64,000 nucleotides of DNA, taken from the NCBI RefSeq assembly GCF_016862895.1, contig NZ_BONV01000026.1:120773-184772 (forward strand), given 5' to 3'. This DNA is from Planotetraspora kaengkrachanensis. GTDB taxonomy: Bacteria > Actinomycetota > Actinomycetes > Streptosporangiales > Streptosporangiaceae. Under the pieces are notes generated by a model. That model searched no databases. It saw only the letters and a list, made by a program, of their open reading frames with translations, and was not told where the DNA came from. Both the position numbers and the translations under genes were made by a program. Shown piece by piece: positions 8,853 through 16,716 of the stretch; position 1 is the first letter of the stretch, and each line of letters starts with the position of its first letter.

Positions 8853-9917
8853 TCAGGCGCCGGGCCGGACCTCGCCCGAGCCCCGATCGATCAGCCGGGT
8901 GGGCAGCTCCACCCGGCGCGGCGCGTCCTCGTCGCCGGACAGCCGCTGGAAGAGCAGCTCCGCCGCCGTCCTGCCCAGACCCACCGGGTCCTGGGCCACG
9001 ACGGTGATCTTCAGCAGGTCGGCCAGCTCGAAGTCGTCGAATCCGACCAGGGCGACGTCGGCCCCGTGGGGCTCGCCCAACCGCCTGCCGCCCGGCCCGA
9101 ACGAGGCGAACGCGCGGAGGCTCGCGACGGTGGTCCGGCCGTTGCCGGTGAACAGCGCGGTCGGCGGGTCCGGCGAGTTCAGCAGGCGCTCGACGTCGGC
9201 CTGGACCCGCCCCTGGTCGACCGGGCCCATGGCGACCAGCCCCTCGTCGTACGGCAGGCCGGCGGCCGACAGGGCCTGGCGGTAGCCCTCCAGCCGCTCC
9301 GCCGCGGTGAAGATGGACGGGGAGTCGCCCACATAGGCGATGCGGCGGTGACCGTGGGCGATGAGGTGGTGGACCCCCGCTCGGGAGCCCCCGGTGTTGT
9401 CGCAGAGCACGGTGTCCGCCTCGGGGCCCGTCCCCGGAGGGCGGTCGGCGAAGACGGCGGCGATCCCGGCGTCGACCTCGGGTGTGAGGTATTCGTGGTC
9501 GTCGCCGGCCGGGACGATGATCAGCCCGTCGACGCGGCGGGCGCAGAAGGCGAGGACGAGGTCGCGCTCCCGAGTGGGGCTCTCGCCGGACGACCCGGTG
9601 AAGACGAGGTAGTCGTGGCCCAGTGCGATGTCCTCGACGGCCCTGCTCAGGCCCGAGTAGAAGGGGTCGGCGACGTCCTCGATCACGAGGCCGATGCTGG
9701 CGGTGCGGCCCTGGCGCAGAGTCCTCGCGCCGTCGTTGCGCCGGTAGCCGAGCCGGTCGATGGCGGCCTGGACGCGCTCGGCCGTGGCGGTGTTCACCCC
9801 GGGCTCGTGGTTGACCACGCGTGACACCGTCTTGAGCGCCACTCCCGCTTCGGCCGCCACGTCGTTCATGGTGGGTCGGCCGCGCCTCGTCTCTGTCACG
9901 GCTGGATCATCCCGCAT
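8853..9917 (-). CDS. LacI family transcriptional regulator
   Basis: A 354-aa regulator: HTH at residues about 16-40 (TMNDVAAEAGVALKTVSRVVN), hinge, then a periplasmic-binding-protein-like sugar-sensing domain (IGLVIEDVADPFYSGL to the end). It stands between two same-strand genes with no obvious sugar catabolic cluster, so its regulon is not visible here. No operator matching the LacI consensus was found next to its start. Confidence 0.92.
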   Translation of the reverse strand: MRDDPAVTETRRGRPTMNDVAAEAGVALKTVSRVVNHEPGVNTATAERVQAAIDRLGYRRNDGARTLRQGRTASIGLVIEDVADPFYSGLSRAVEDIALGHDYLVFTGSSGESPTRERDLVLAFCARRVDGLIIVPAGDDHEYLTPEVDAGIAAVFADRPPGTGPEADTVLCDNTGGSRAGVHHLIAHGHRRIAYVGDSPSIFTAAERLEGYRQALSAAGLPYDEGLVAMGPVDQGRVQADVERLLNSPDPPTALFTGNGRTTVASLRAFASFGPGGRRLGEPHGADVALVGFDDFELADLLKITVVAQDPVGLGRTAAELLFQRLSGDEDAPRRVELPTRLIDRGSGEVRPGA

Positions 9918-9947
9918 CTCGGGTCCGGTGACGACGCCGTCGGAGTC

Positions 9948-10733
9948 TCAGCGTCGTGCGGCGGAGTCGCCCACACCGGTCGCCTGCAGATCGGCCTCGA
10001 TTCTGGCGGCCGTGGCCAGCAGCGGCGGGAGCAGGTCCCTGCGGACCGATTCGAGCGTCGTACGGCTGGCGTGGGACGACACGTTCACCGCCGCGACCAC
10101 CCGCCCGCCGCGGTCCCGGATCGGCGCCGCGATCGAGCGCAGGCCTTCCTCGAGCTCCTGGTCCACCATCGCCCAGCCCTGACCCCTGACCCGGTCCAGC
10201 TCCGCCCGCAGGGCCGCGGGCGAGGTCGTGGTCCTCGGAGTGAGGCGCTCCAGCGGCGAGCGTTCGAGTGCCGCGTCGATCTCCTCGGGGGTGAGCCAGG
10301 CCAGCAGCACGCGGCCCAACGAGGTGCAGTGGGCGGGGAAGCGGGTTCCGATGGCGATCGTGACCCGCATGATCCGCGCGGTGGGCACGCGGGCGACGTA
10401 CACGACGTCGCCGTCGTCGAGCACCGACACCGACGCGGACTCGTGCACCTCGGCGACGAGCCGCTCCAGGTGCGGGAGGGCGACCTCGGGAAGCGAAAGA
10501 CTCGACAGGTAGGCGTAGCCGAGTTCGAGGACGCGCGGCGAGAGCGAGAAGAGCCGTCCGTCGGTCCGCACGTAGCCCAGGCCGACCAGGGTGAGCAGGA
10601 AACGCCGCGCGGCGGCGCGCGTCATGTCGGTCTTGCGCGCCACGTCGCTGAGCGTGAGCTCCGGGCTGGTCGCGTCGAAGGCCCGGATCACCGACAGGCC
10701 ACGAGCGAGCGACTGGACGTACTCCTCGGCCAT
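9948..10733 (-). CDS. IclR family regulator (PcaR/PobR-like)
   Basis: A 261-aa regulator: winged HTH at residues about 8-70 (LSDVARKTDMTRAAARRFLLTLVGLGYV) and the IclR effector domain beyond. The sequence is most like the beta-ketoadipate-type IclR proteins. The ATG at 10733 has GGAGG upstream; the open frame beyond it runs through operator sequence. It is divergent from the aldehyde dehydrogenase across 289 bp holding at least three GTTCG(N5)CGAAC-type sites, so it most likely controls that gene and itself in response to an aromatic intermediate (inference). Confidence 0.9.
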   Translation of the reverse strand: MAEEYVQSLARGLSVIRAFDATSPELTLSDVARKTDMTRAAARRFLLTLVGLGYVRTDGRLFSLSPRVLELGYAYLSSLSLPEVALPHLERLVAEVHESASVSVLDDGDVVYVARVPTARIMRVTIAIGTRFPAHCTSLGRVLLAWLTPEEIDAALERSPLERLTPRTTTSPAALRAELDRVRGQGWAMVDQELEEGLRSIAAPIRDRGGRVVAAVNVSSHASRTTLESVRRDLLPPLLATAARIEADLQATGVGDSAARR

Positions 10734-10777
10734 GGACCCTCCCACCTCCCGAGCTGGAACTCTAGCGTCCCGACGTT

Positions 10778-10792
10778 GTTCGTATTTTGAAC
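10778..10792. promoter_or_regulatory. IclR-type operator, site 1 (degenerate)
   Basis: GTTCGTATTTTGAAC matches the perfect site 3 (10898-10912) at 11 of 15 positions, with both GTTC/GAAC ends kept. It lies 45 bp upstream of the IclR start, a position suited to autorepression. Confidence 0.6.
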
Positions 10793-10796
10793 CGAC

Positions 10797-10811
10797 GTTC
10801 TCAAGGCGAAC
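10797..10811. promoter_or_regulatory. IclR-type operator, site 2
   Basis: GTTCTCAAGGCGAAC matches site 3 at 13 of 15 positions and starts 19 bp after site 1, about two helical turns, consistent with cooperative dimer binding. Confidence 0.65.
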
Positions 10812-10897
10812 GAGGTATGGGAAGAATCGTCCTCGTTTTCGTTGACGTTCGACGGGGTCGGGCGTAGCTTCCACTGTACGTTCCAACGAGAACTCTC

Positions 10898-10912
10898 GTT
10901 CGCAATGCGAAC
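10898..10912. promoter_or_regulatory. IclR-type operator, site 3 (perfect inverted repeat)
   Basis: GTTCGCAATGCGAAC has 7-bp arms around one central base. A related GTTCCAACGAGAAC lies just upstream at 10880-10893. The site is about 110 bp before the aldehyde dehydrogenase ATG, a likely activator or repressor position for that gene. Confidence 0.75.
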
Positions 10913-11022
10913 ACATGTTGATCTGTCAGTTCGTCGTCGAAGGCGACGGCCTCGAGCAAGCCGATTCTCCTGGAGATCGCGGTCATCCCCGGCTCCGAGT
11001 TGCCCCATGAGGAGGATTTTTC

Positions 11023-12483
11023 ATGACATTGATGGACGCGAAGATCTGGGCGGGATCGATCTTCAACGGAGAATGGGCGACATCGCGGGCCGGTGACGCT
11101 CCCGTCATGGAGCCGGCGACCGGCAACGAGATCGGCCGCGTGGGCCTCGCCGGTCCCGAGGACGTCACGGCGTCCGCCGTACGGGCGTACGAGGCACGGC
11201 GCGCATGGGCCGCCGCGACGTTCGAGGAGCGGGCCGCCGTCCTGCGCAGGGCGGGCCGGCTGTTCGAGGAGCACGCCGAGGAGATCCAGGGCTGGCTCAT
11301 CCGCGAGGCGGGCTCCATCCCCGGCAAGGCCGCGTTCGAGGCCGCCGTGGCCGCCTCCGAGTGCTACGAGGCGGCGGCTCTGGCCTCCCAGCCTTCGGGC
11401 GAGCTCCTGCCGACGGCCCGGCCGCGGCTCAGCCTGGCCCGCCGCGTACCGGTGGGCGTGGTCGGGGTGATCGCGCCGTTCAACTTCCCCCTGATCCTGG
11501 CCATCAGGTCGGTGGCCCCGGCGCTCGCCCTGGGCAACTCCGTCGTACTGAAGCCCGATCCCCGTACGGCGGTGAGCGGCGGCGTGTCGATCGCGCGCGT
11601 CTTCGAGGAGGCGGGGCTGCCTCCGGGCGTGCTTCACATGCTCCCCGGCGGGCCCGGCGCAGGGGAGGCCCTCGTGGCCGATCCGCGCGTCCCGGTCATC
11701 TCCTTCACCGGGTCGACGGTGGCGGGCAGGAAGGTCGGGGAGATGTGCGGCCGGCTGCTGAAGCGGGCCCATCTGGAACTGGGCGGCAACTCCGCGCTGA
11801 TCGTCCTCGACGACGCGGACCTCGATCTGGCCGTCTCCGCCGCCGCATGGGGCTCGTTCTTCCACCAGGGCCAGATCTGCATGACCACCGGGCGGCATCT
11901 TGTGCACTCGTCCCTCCAGGAGGAGTACGTCGCACGACTGGCGGCCAAGGCCGACCACATGCCGGTCGGCGATCCGGCCACCGGCCAGGTCGCCCTCGGC
12001 CCGCTGATCGACGAGCGGCAGCGCGACAAGGTCCATGCCCTGGTCACGGGCAGCGTGGAGGCCGGTGCGCGGCTCGCGGCGGGCGGGACGTACGAGGGGC
12101 TGTTCTACCGGCCGACGGTCCTCACCGACCTGACGGCCGACGCGCCCGCGTACGCGAACGAGGTCTTCGGTCCGGTCGCGCCGGTCATGCCGTTCGCCAC
12201 GATCGAGGAGGCGGCGGCGCTGGCCGGGGACAGTGAGTACGGGCTGTCGCTCGGCATCCTGACGCGGGACGTGATGAAGGGCCTGGCCCTGGCCGACCTC
12301 GTTCCCACCGGCATCGTGCACATCAACGACCAGACGGTGGACGACGAGGCCGTCGCGCCGTTCGGCGGGGTGGGCGCGTCGGGCACCGGTTCCCGTTTCG
12401 GCGGCGGCAGGGCCAACGTGGACGCCTTCACCCACACCCAGTGGGTCACGATGCAGGGCGACATCGCCAGGTACCCGTTCTGA
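11023..12483 (+). CDS. Aldehyde dehydrogenase, benzaldehyde/vanillin dehydrogenase-like
   Basis: NAD(P)-dependent oxidation of an aldehyde to its acid, 486 aa, cytoplasmic. Catalytic residues are all present: N154 in APFNFP, E252 in LELGGN and C286 in GQICMTT. The sequence resembles benzaldehyde/vanillin-type dehydrogenases, which fits the adjacent PcaR-like IclR regulator. GAGGAGGA precedes the ATG. The stop codon is followed after one base by the first box of repeat array A. Family is certain; the aromatic substrate is inferred. Confidence 0.93.
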   Translation: MTLMDAKIWAGSIFNGEWATSRAGDAPVMEPATGNEIGRVGLAGPEDVTASAVRAYEARRAWAAATFEERAAVLRRAGRLFEEHAEEIQGWLIREAGSIPGKAAFEAAVAASECYEAAALASQPSGELLPTARPRLSLARRVPVGVVGVIAPFNFPLILAIRSVAPALALGNSVVLKPDPRTAVSGGVSIARVFEEAGLPPGVLHMLPGGPGAGEALVADPRVPVISFTGSTVAGRKVGEMCGRLLKRAHLELGGNSALIVLDDADLDLAVSAAAWGSFFHQGQICMTTGRHLVHSSLQEEYVARLAAKADHMPVGDPATGQVALGPLIDERQRDKVHALVTGSVEAGARLAAGGTYEGLFYRPTVLTDLTADAPAYANEVFGPVAPVMPFATIEEAAALAGDSEYGLSLGILTRDVMKGLALADLVPTGIVHINDQTVDDEAVAPFGGVGASGTGSRFGGGRANVDAFTHTQWVTMQGDIARYPF

Positions 12484-12602
12484 GTGCATGATCACGGCAT
12501 GGGTTCGCGCAGGCCCGGGCGGGTGTGCGCGAACCTGTCCATGATCACGGCCGGGATCGGCGCAGGCGGGACGGGCCACCGCCGAATCTGTGCATGATCA
12601 CG
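12484..12602. repeat. Repeat array A: 53-bp periodic family, 3 boxes
   Basis: Boxes TGCATGATCACG at 12485-12496 and 12591-12602 and TCCATGATCACG at 12538-12549 are spaced exactly 53 and 53 bp. Read on the minus strand each unit starts CGTGATCATG(C/G)ACAG, continues with TTCG and later CCTGCGC. The first box begins one base after the aldehyde dehydrogenase stop. The same family forms arrays B and C. Confidence 0.9.
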
Positions 12603-12672
12603 GCGAAGGGGTTGGTTATGGTTTGTGGGACGGTAAGGCATGTTGAGGCATTGAGGGTGTTCGTGGTTGCTC

Positions 12673-13914
12673 ATGGGTAATCGTGGCCGACTGCTCCTTG
12701 TCGTCGGGTTCGTTCTGGCGGCATGGAACCTCAGGCCCGCGCTGGCAGGCGTCTCCCCGCTGCTGAACGAGATCATGGCCGACCTCTCCCTCTCCCCGGC
12801 CGCGGGCGGGGCGATCACGACGGTCATGGTGCTCTGCCTCGGCCTTCTCGGTCCGCTGGCCCCCGCCCTGTCCACCAGGCTCGGGCTCGACCGCACGCTG
12901 CTCGTCGGCCTGCTCATCCTGGCCGTCGGCGTCGTCGTGCGCAGCACGGGAGGCCTCGTCGGCCTGTACGCCGGAGCCGCCCTGGCGGGCACCGCGATCG
13001 CGATCATGAACATCGCCATGCCCGGCCTCGTGAAGCAGCACTTCCCGTCCCAGGTGGGGCTCCTCACGGGCGTCTACGTCTCGTGCCTGGTCGCGGGAGC
13101 GGCGGTGGCCTCGTCCGTCATGGTGCCACTGGCCGGAGAGTACGGCTGGCGGACGGCCGCGGGCTCGGTCGCCGTGCTCGCCCTGGTGGCGGCGCTGCTG
13201 TGGGCGCCGCAGGCCTTCCGGCGTCCCGAAGGGGGCGGTGGAAGAGCCGGCCGCGGGCGATACCGCACTCTGCTGCGGAGCAGGACCACGTGGGTGGTCA
13301 TGTCCTTCATGGGGCTGCAGTCGCTGACGTTCTACGTCGTCCTCGCCTGGCTTCCGACGATCTTCCAGGACGCCGGGCTGCCCGCCGACGAGGCCGGGTA
13401 CATGCTCGGGCTCACGAACCTGGCCCAGATCGCGGCGACCCTCACCGTGCCCATCCACGCGGGCCGGGCGCGTTCCCAGGTGCCGCACGTGACCGCGGCG
13501 GCCGTCCTCACCATGGTCGGATACGTCGGCGTCCTGCTCGCGCCGACGACGCTGCCGTGGCTCTGGATGATCGTCCTCGGCATCGGGCAGGGCGCATCCA
13601 TCGCCCTGGCCCTGCTGATCATCACCCTGCGCGCCCCCGACCCGGCGTCGGTGACCGCGCTGTCGGCCGTCGCCCAGTCGAGCGGCTACACGCTCGCCGC
13701 GCTCGGTCCCGTCGCCTTCGGCCTGATCCACCAGGCCACCGGAGGCTGGACCGTGCCGCTCCTCGTGGGGCTCGCCGCCTGCGCCGTCCAGCTCGGGTCG
13801 GGTCTGTTCGCCGGCCGTCCCGCACCGGGTGATCCCGCCGTCCCCGAGGTGGCGGGGGCCGCCGCGCCTGGGGCGGTCACCCCGTCGCCCGGCGGTTCGC
13901 CGGGAACGGGCTGA
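12673..13914 (+). CDS. MFS transporter, CynX/YycB-type
   Basis: A 413-aa integral membrane protein with about 12 hydrophobic helices. It opens with a membrane segment and the family-typical NLRPALAGVSPLL, as in CynX (cyanate) and NimT-like transporters. The ATG at 12673 is preferred over a TTG two codons earlier; neither has a good ribosome-binding site. The C-terminal 40 residues are Pro/Ala/Gly-rich and probably disordered. Neighbours do not show the substrate. Confidence 0.88.
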   Translation: MGNRGRLLLVVGFVLAAWNLRPALAGVSPLLNEIMADLSLSPAAGGAITTVMVLCLGLLGPLAPALSTRLGLDRTLLVGLLILAVGVVVRSTGGLVGLYAGAALAGTAIAIMNIAMPGLVKQHFPSQVGLLTGVYVSCLVAGAAVASSVMVPLAGEYGWRTAAGSVAVLALVAALLWAPQAFRRPEGGGGRAGRGRYRTLLRSRTTWVVMSFMGLQSLTFYVVLAWLPTIFQDAGLPADEAGYMLGLTNLAQIAATLTVPIHAGRARSQVPHVTAAAVLTMVGYVGVLLAPTTLPWLWMIVLGIGQGASIALALLIITLRAPDPASVTALSAVAQSSGYTLAALGPVAFGLIHQATGGWTVPLLVGLAACAVQLGSGLFAGRPAPGDPAVPEVAGAAAPGAVTPSPGGSPGTG

Positions 13915-13958
13915 CGCGGCCGCGACGAGTGCCTCCCGGCCGTGTGAGCGTCTAAGCT

Positions 13959-13977
13959 TTAGGTAAGCCTTGCCTAA
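13959..13977. promoter_or_regulatory. Iron box (DtxR/DmdR/IdeR operator)
   Basis: TTAGGTAAGCCTTGCCTAA is a 19-bp inverted repeat with one arm mismatch and closely matches the actinobacterial iron-box consensus. It ends 15 bp before the FhuF-like gene's likely GTG, so Fe(II)-loaded regulator would block the promoter. Confidence 0.88.
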
Positions 13978-13992
13978 GTGAGTGGAGACGCC

Positions 13993-14748
13993 GTGCCCCT
14001 TGGAGCTCTCACCGAGAGTCTCGAAAGCCTCGCGGCCGAGAGGGACGGCGTGATCGGCGTGCTTCCCGGGCTCGTCACCCGGGACGCCGACGGCTGGATG
14101 CGGGTCTCCGACCTGGTGCGGGAGCCGTACGAGGGGCTGGCCGGGCTGGTGCGGGAGACGGCCGACCGGTGGGGCGCCCCCCGGCACGTGGGCGCGGCGC
14201 TGCTGTGGAAGACCTACGGCTACTGGCACACGTTGCCCATGGCGCTCGGCTGGCAGCTCGGGCGGCGGGTGCCGTTGATGCGGCTCGAGGACACCCTCGT
14301 GCGGTCGTCCGAGGCCGGCGTGACGATCGCGGCCGAGAAGGTGAGCGTCGCCGTCCTTCCCGGTGACCCGATGGCGGGAGCTCCCGGAACGGTGGTCGTG
14401 GACAGCCTGGGCGCGGCGATCAGGGAGGCGCTGCTCGACGGGCAACGGCCCGTCATCCGGGCCCTCGGGGCGCTGGCCAGGGTGGGGGAGCGAACGTTGT
14501 GGGGGTCGACGGCGGAGGCGTTCGCCGGTCCGCTGCTGGAGTTCGGGCCCTACGACCGGGCCGCCGCCCTCCTCGCGGAGATCGGGCGCCCCGTGGACGG
14601 CCTGATCGTCCCCCACGAGGACGGCTACCGCCGCCGCACCTGCTGCCTATGGGTGGCCATCCATCCCGACGACCCCTGCACGACCTGCTGCGTCCTCCCC
14701 ACAACCCCTGGCCGTGATCATGCACACCTTCGCGAAGAAGCCGGCTGA
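13993..14748 (+). CDS. FhuF-like [2Fe-2S] ferric-siderophore reductase
   Basis: Reductase releasing iron from imported ferric siderophores in the cytoplasm. The diagnostic FhuF pattern CC-x10-C-x2-C is present at the C-terminus (C217, C218, C229, C232), holding a [2Fe-2S] cluster. I chose GTG 13993 because GTGGAG precedes it; an in-frame GTG at 13978 abuts the iron box and would give 256 aa. The last 11 codons after the Cys cluster fall in the first unit of repeat array B, so the tail is repeat-derived. No transporter gene is adjacent. Confidence 0.88.
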   Translation: MPLGALTESLESLAAERDGVIGVLPGLVTRDADGWMRVSDLVREPYEGLAGLVRETADRWGAPRHVGAALLWKTYGYWHTLPMALGWQLGRRVPLMRLEDTLVRSSEAGVTIAAEKVSVAVLPGDPMAGAPGTVVVDSLGAAIREALLDGQRPVIRALGALARVGERTLWGSTAEAFAGPLLEFGPYDRAAALLAEIGRPVDGLIVPHEDGYRRRTCCLWVAIHPDDPCTTCCVLPTTPGRDHAHLREEAG

Positions 14749-15136
14749 CCTGCCCGCCCCCTGCGGGTGATCATGCACAGTTTCGGGGAGCGCATCGCTG
14801 ACCTGGCCGTCCTTCTGTCGTGATCATGCACACGTTCGTGGAGGCGAGTGCTGGCCTGCCTCAACGTGATGCGTGATCATGCACGATTTCGAGAAGGGGC
14901 GCGCCGAGCTGGCAAGATGCCGGTCGCGATCATGCATGGAGCGCCCTGGTGCGACGGCGGATCGTGCATGATCACGCGAAGTGTTTCCGCGAATCAGCGC
15001 ACCTGAAGCCGAATCCATGCATGATCACGAATCGCGTTAGGGCACGTCAGCGGCCACTTCCGCGAAGGTGTGCATGATCACGGGAAAATGGTTGAGCAGC
15101 TCGCGGGGCATGTTCGCGAGAGTGTGCATGATCACG
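14713..15136. repeat. Repeat array B: 53-bp periodic family, 9 boxes, converging orientation
   Basis: Five boxes read CGTGATCATGCA on the plus strand (starts 14713, 14766, 14819, 14872, 14925) and four read the reverse complement (14965, 15018, 15071, 15125). Spacing is 53 bp throughout, except 40 bp where orientation flips and 54 at the end. Beyond the box, units share TTCGnGGA and GCTGACCTGCC. The array fills the gap between two convergent genes: the first unit lies inside the FhuF-like 3' end and the last box contains the cysteine dioxygenase stop. No gene lies inside. Confidence 0.92.
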
Positions 15137-15671
15137 CGGGGTCGAGGGGGCGGAGTTCGTCGGCGTAGCTGACCGACAGGCGGCGCATCATCCCGTCCTG
15201 GTTGATGGAGTACTGCCCGAGCCGCCACAGGGGCGGGGAGTATGCGTGGATCGACACGCTCCCGTGCTGTGCTCCGGTCAGGCGGTGGATGTGGTCGGGG
15301 CCGAACGTGAACGAGTCACCCTCGGCGACGGCCGTCTCGAGGTGCTCACCGCCGATCCTGGGGTTGCACTCCTTCAGCTCGCCGGCCACCACGCGGACCG
15401 CTCCCGAGGAGATGTCGTGGTCGTGCCAGCCCGTGTCGTCCTCCGGGCGCCAGCACAGCAGCCACACGTCCACATAGGAGTCGCGGTAGAGCGAGGCGTA
15501 GTGACGGCCGCCGTCCTCCGCGCCCTCGAAGTTGAGGTGCTCCTCCCACAGCTGGGGCTGCGCCGCGAGTTCGTTGACCAGTTCGGAAAGTTCGCGGCGG
15601 TCGAGAGCGCGGGCAGGGAGCTCCTCGAAAGGAGCACAGCGCTCGCTGACCTGGACGGTGGGGGTGCTCAT
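15132..15671 (-). CDS. Cysteine dioxygenase type I family
   Basis: Fe(II) cupin enzyme of 179 aa that would oxidise L-cysteine or a related thiol to the sulfinate. Metal ligands H83 and H85 (WHDHDISSG) and H127 or H129 (GPDHIH) are present, as are the family's active-site His/Tyr pair H142 and Y144 (HAYSPPL). AAGGAG lies upstream of the ATG. The ATG overlaps the stop of the upstream amidohydrolase (ATGA), so they are co-translated. The TGA stop is part of the last repeat box of array B. Thiol specificity is not readable. Confidence 0.9.
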   Translation of the reverse strand: MSTPTVQVSERCAPFEELPARALDRRELSELVNELAAQPQLWEEHLNFEGAEDGGRHYASLYRDSYVDVWLLCWRPEDDTGWHDHDISSGAVRVVAGELKECNPRIGGEHLETAVAEGDSFTFGPDHIHRLTGAQHGSVSIHAYSPPLWRLGQYSINQDGMMRRLSVSYADELRPLDPA

Positions 15672-16558
15672 GACTGCGACTCCTTTCGTTTCAACATGCG
15701 ATCGGGATTGCTCACGCGGATGGCGTGGCGGGCGGCTTCGCCGAAATCGGGCGAGGGGGCCTCCGCGTACGGAAGGTCCGAGCCGTTGACGACGACGTCG
15801 ATGCCTAATTCGCGGACGACGGCGTCGATGGCCCGCGGCCCGTAGGACGAGGTCTCGACGAACATGTTCGTGTCCACGAGTCCGCGGCCGGAGCCTCCCC
15901 GGTTGATCTGGCGCTCCGAGTGGAGGGGCGCCAGCCCGGCCAGCAGGGCGAAGCAGATCTTCAGGTGGGGGTGCCTGGGCCGGCCGAAGGCCTGGAAGGC
16001 GTACCACGAGGCGTGCATCTGCTGGACGTACGGAACCACCGCGGCCCACCAGGACGGACCCTGCGGCGTGGCCGCGGGCCCGGGATGGACGAAGAGCGGC
16101 AGCCCGCGCTCCTCCAGTACGCCGAGGAGCGGGGCGACGGCCGACAGGCCGGAGGCGTCCCCCAGGGCGGTGGCGGGCAACTGGAGGCCGCGGAAGCCCT
16201 GGTCGAGGGTGTGCGCGAGCCGTACGGCGTCGACGTCGGTCACCGGCGCCGCGGCCCAGGCGCCGAACGGGGAGGGCAGGTCGCGGGCGCCGGAGTGGTA
16301 GGCGTCGATGAGTGGCCACGCCTCATCCGGCGGCAGGTGCTCGATGCCCAGAGGGCTCGACAACGAGATGAGCGCGAGGTCGAGGTCGGCGTTGAGTTTG
16401 AGCCGCGCGTCCAGGTCGTGGGCGCCCGGGTCGACCTCGTAGGGCGCCTCGCCGTCCAGGACCAGCGTCCAGCCGTCGAGGAGCGGCGGCTCGGTGCGGC
16501 GCCGCAGGGCGTCGAGGAACGACGGCGTCCACAGATGCTGGTGCACGTCGATGGCCAT
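15668..16558 (-). CDS. Amidohydrolase family metal-dependent hydrolase
   Basis: A 296-aa TIM-barrel hydrolase of the amidohydrolase-2 type. H6 and H8 in DVHQHLW form the N-terminal metal motif, a further His lies in LFVHPG and the catalytic Asp probably in NGSDLPY. The family includes decarboxylases and lactonases as well as hydrolases. AGGAGGTGACG precedes the ATG. It is the first gene of a two-gene operon with cysteine dioxygenase, divergent from a LacI regulator across three LacI-type operators. A link to catabolism of a sulfur or amino-acid derived compound is inference. Confidence 0.85.
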   Translation of the reverse strand: MAIDVHQHLWTPSFLDALRRRTEPPLLDGWTLVLDGEAPYEVDPGAHDLDARLKLNADLDLALISLSSPLGIEHLPPDEAWPLIDAYHSGARDLPSPFGAWAAAPVTDVDAVRLAHTLDQGFRGLQLPATALGDASGLSAVAPLLGVLEERGLPLFVHPGPAATPQGPSWWAAVVPYVQQMHASWYAFQAFGRPRHPHLKICFALLAGLAPLHSERQINRGGSGRGLVDTNMFVETSSYGPRAIDAVVRELGIDVVVNGSDLPYAEAPSPDFGEAARHAIRVSNPDRMLKRKESQS

Positions 16559-16629
16559 CGTCACCTCCTGTTGCCCTAATTCCCGACTGATAATACATGT
16601 AATCGGAGGGAACGGCCTTGTCAAGACGC

Positions 16630-16667
16630 TGAATCGCTTCACTGATACGTTTCAGTGAAACGCTTCA
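16630..16667. promoter_or_regulatory. Three tandem LacI-type operators
   Basis: TGAATCGCTTCA (16630-16641), TGATACGTTTCA (16643-16654) and TGAAACGCTTCA (16656-16667) each match the LacI half-site pattern TGAnnCGnTTCA and are spaced exactly 13 bp. They lie between the divergent amidohydrolase and LacI genes and would control both. Confidence 0.82.
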
Positions 16668-16704
16668 CCTCCGAAGGTGTCAAGACGGGAGCCCCTGTCC
16701 GGCA

Positions 16705-16710
16705 TAGGGT
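16705..16710 (+). promoter_or_regulatory. Probable -10 of the LacI gene, leaderless transcript
   Basis: TAGGGT lies 7 nt before the GTG at 16717, so the transcript would start at the start codon. No clear -35 hexamer or ribosome-binding site is visible, which fits a leaderless message. Confidence 0.45.
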
Positions 16711-16716
16711 TACCGA

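Noticed and set aside
12616..14616. Long minus-strand open frame across the MFS and FhuF-like genes
   Set aside because: No start, ribosome-binding site or domain; it is a shadow of the two plus-strand genes.
14713..15136. CRISPR array
   Set aside because: Regular 53-bp spacing invites it, but the conserved box is only about 12-14 bp, the in-between sequences are themselves related, orientation flips in the middle, and no cas genes are present.
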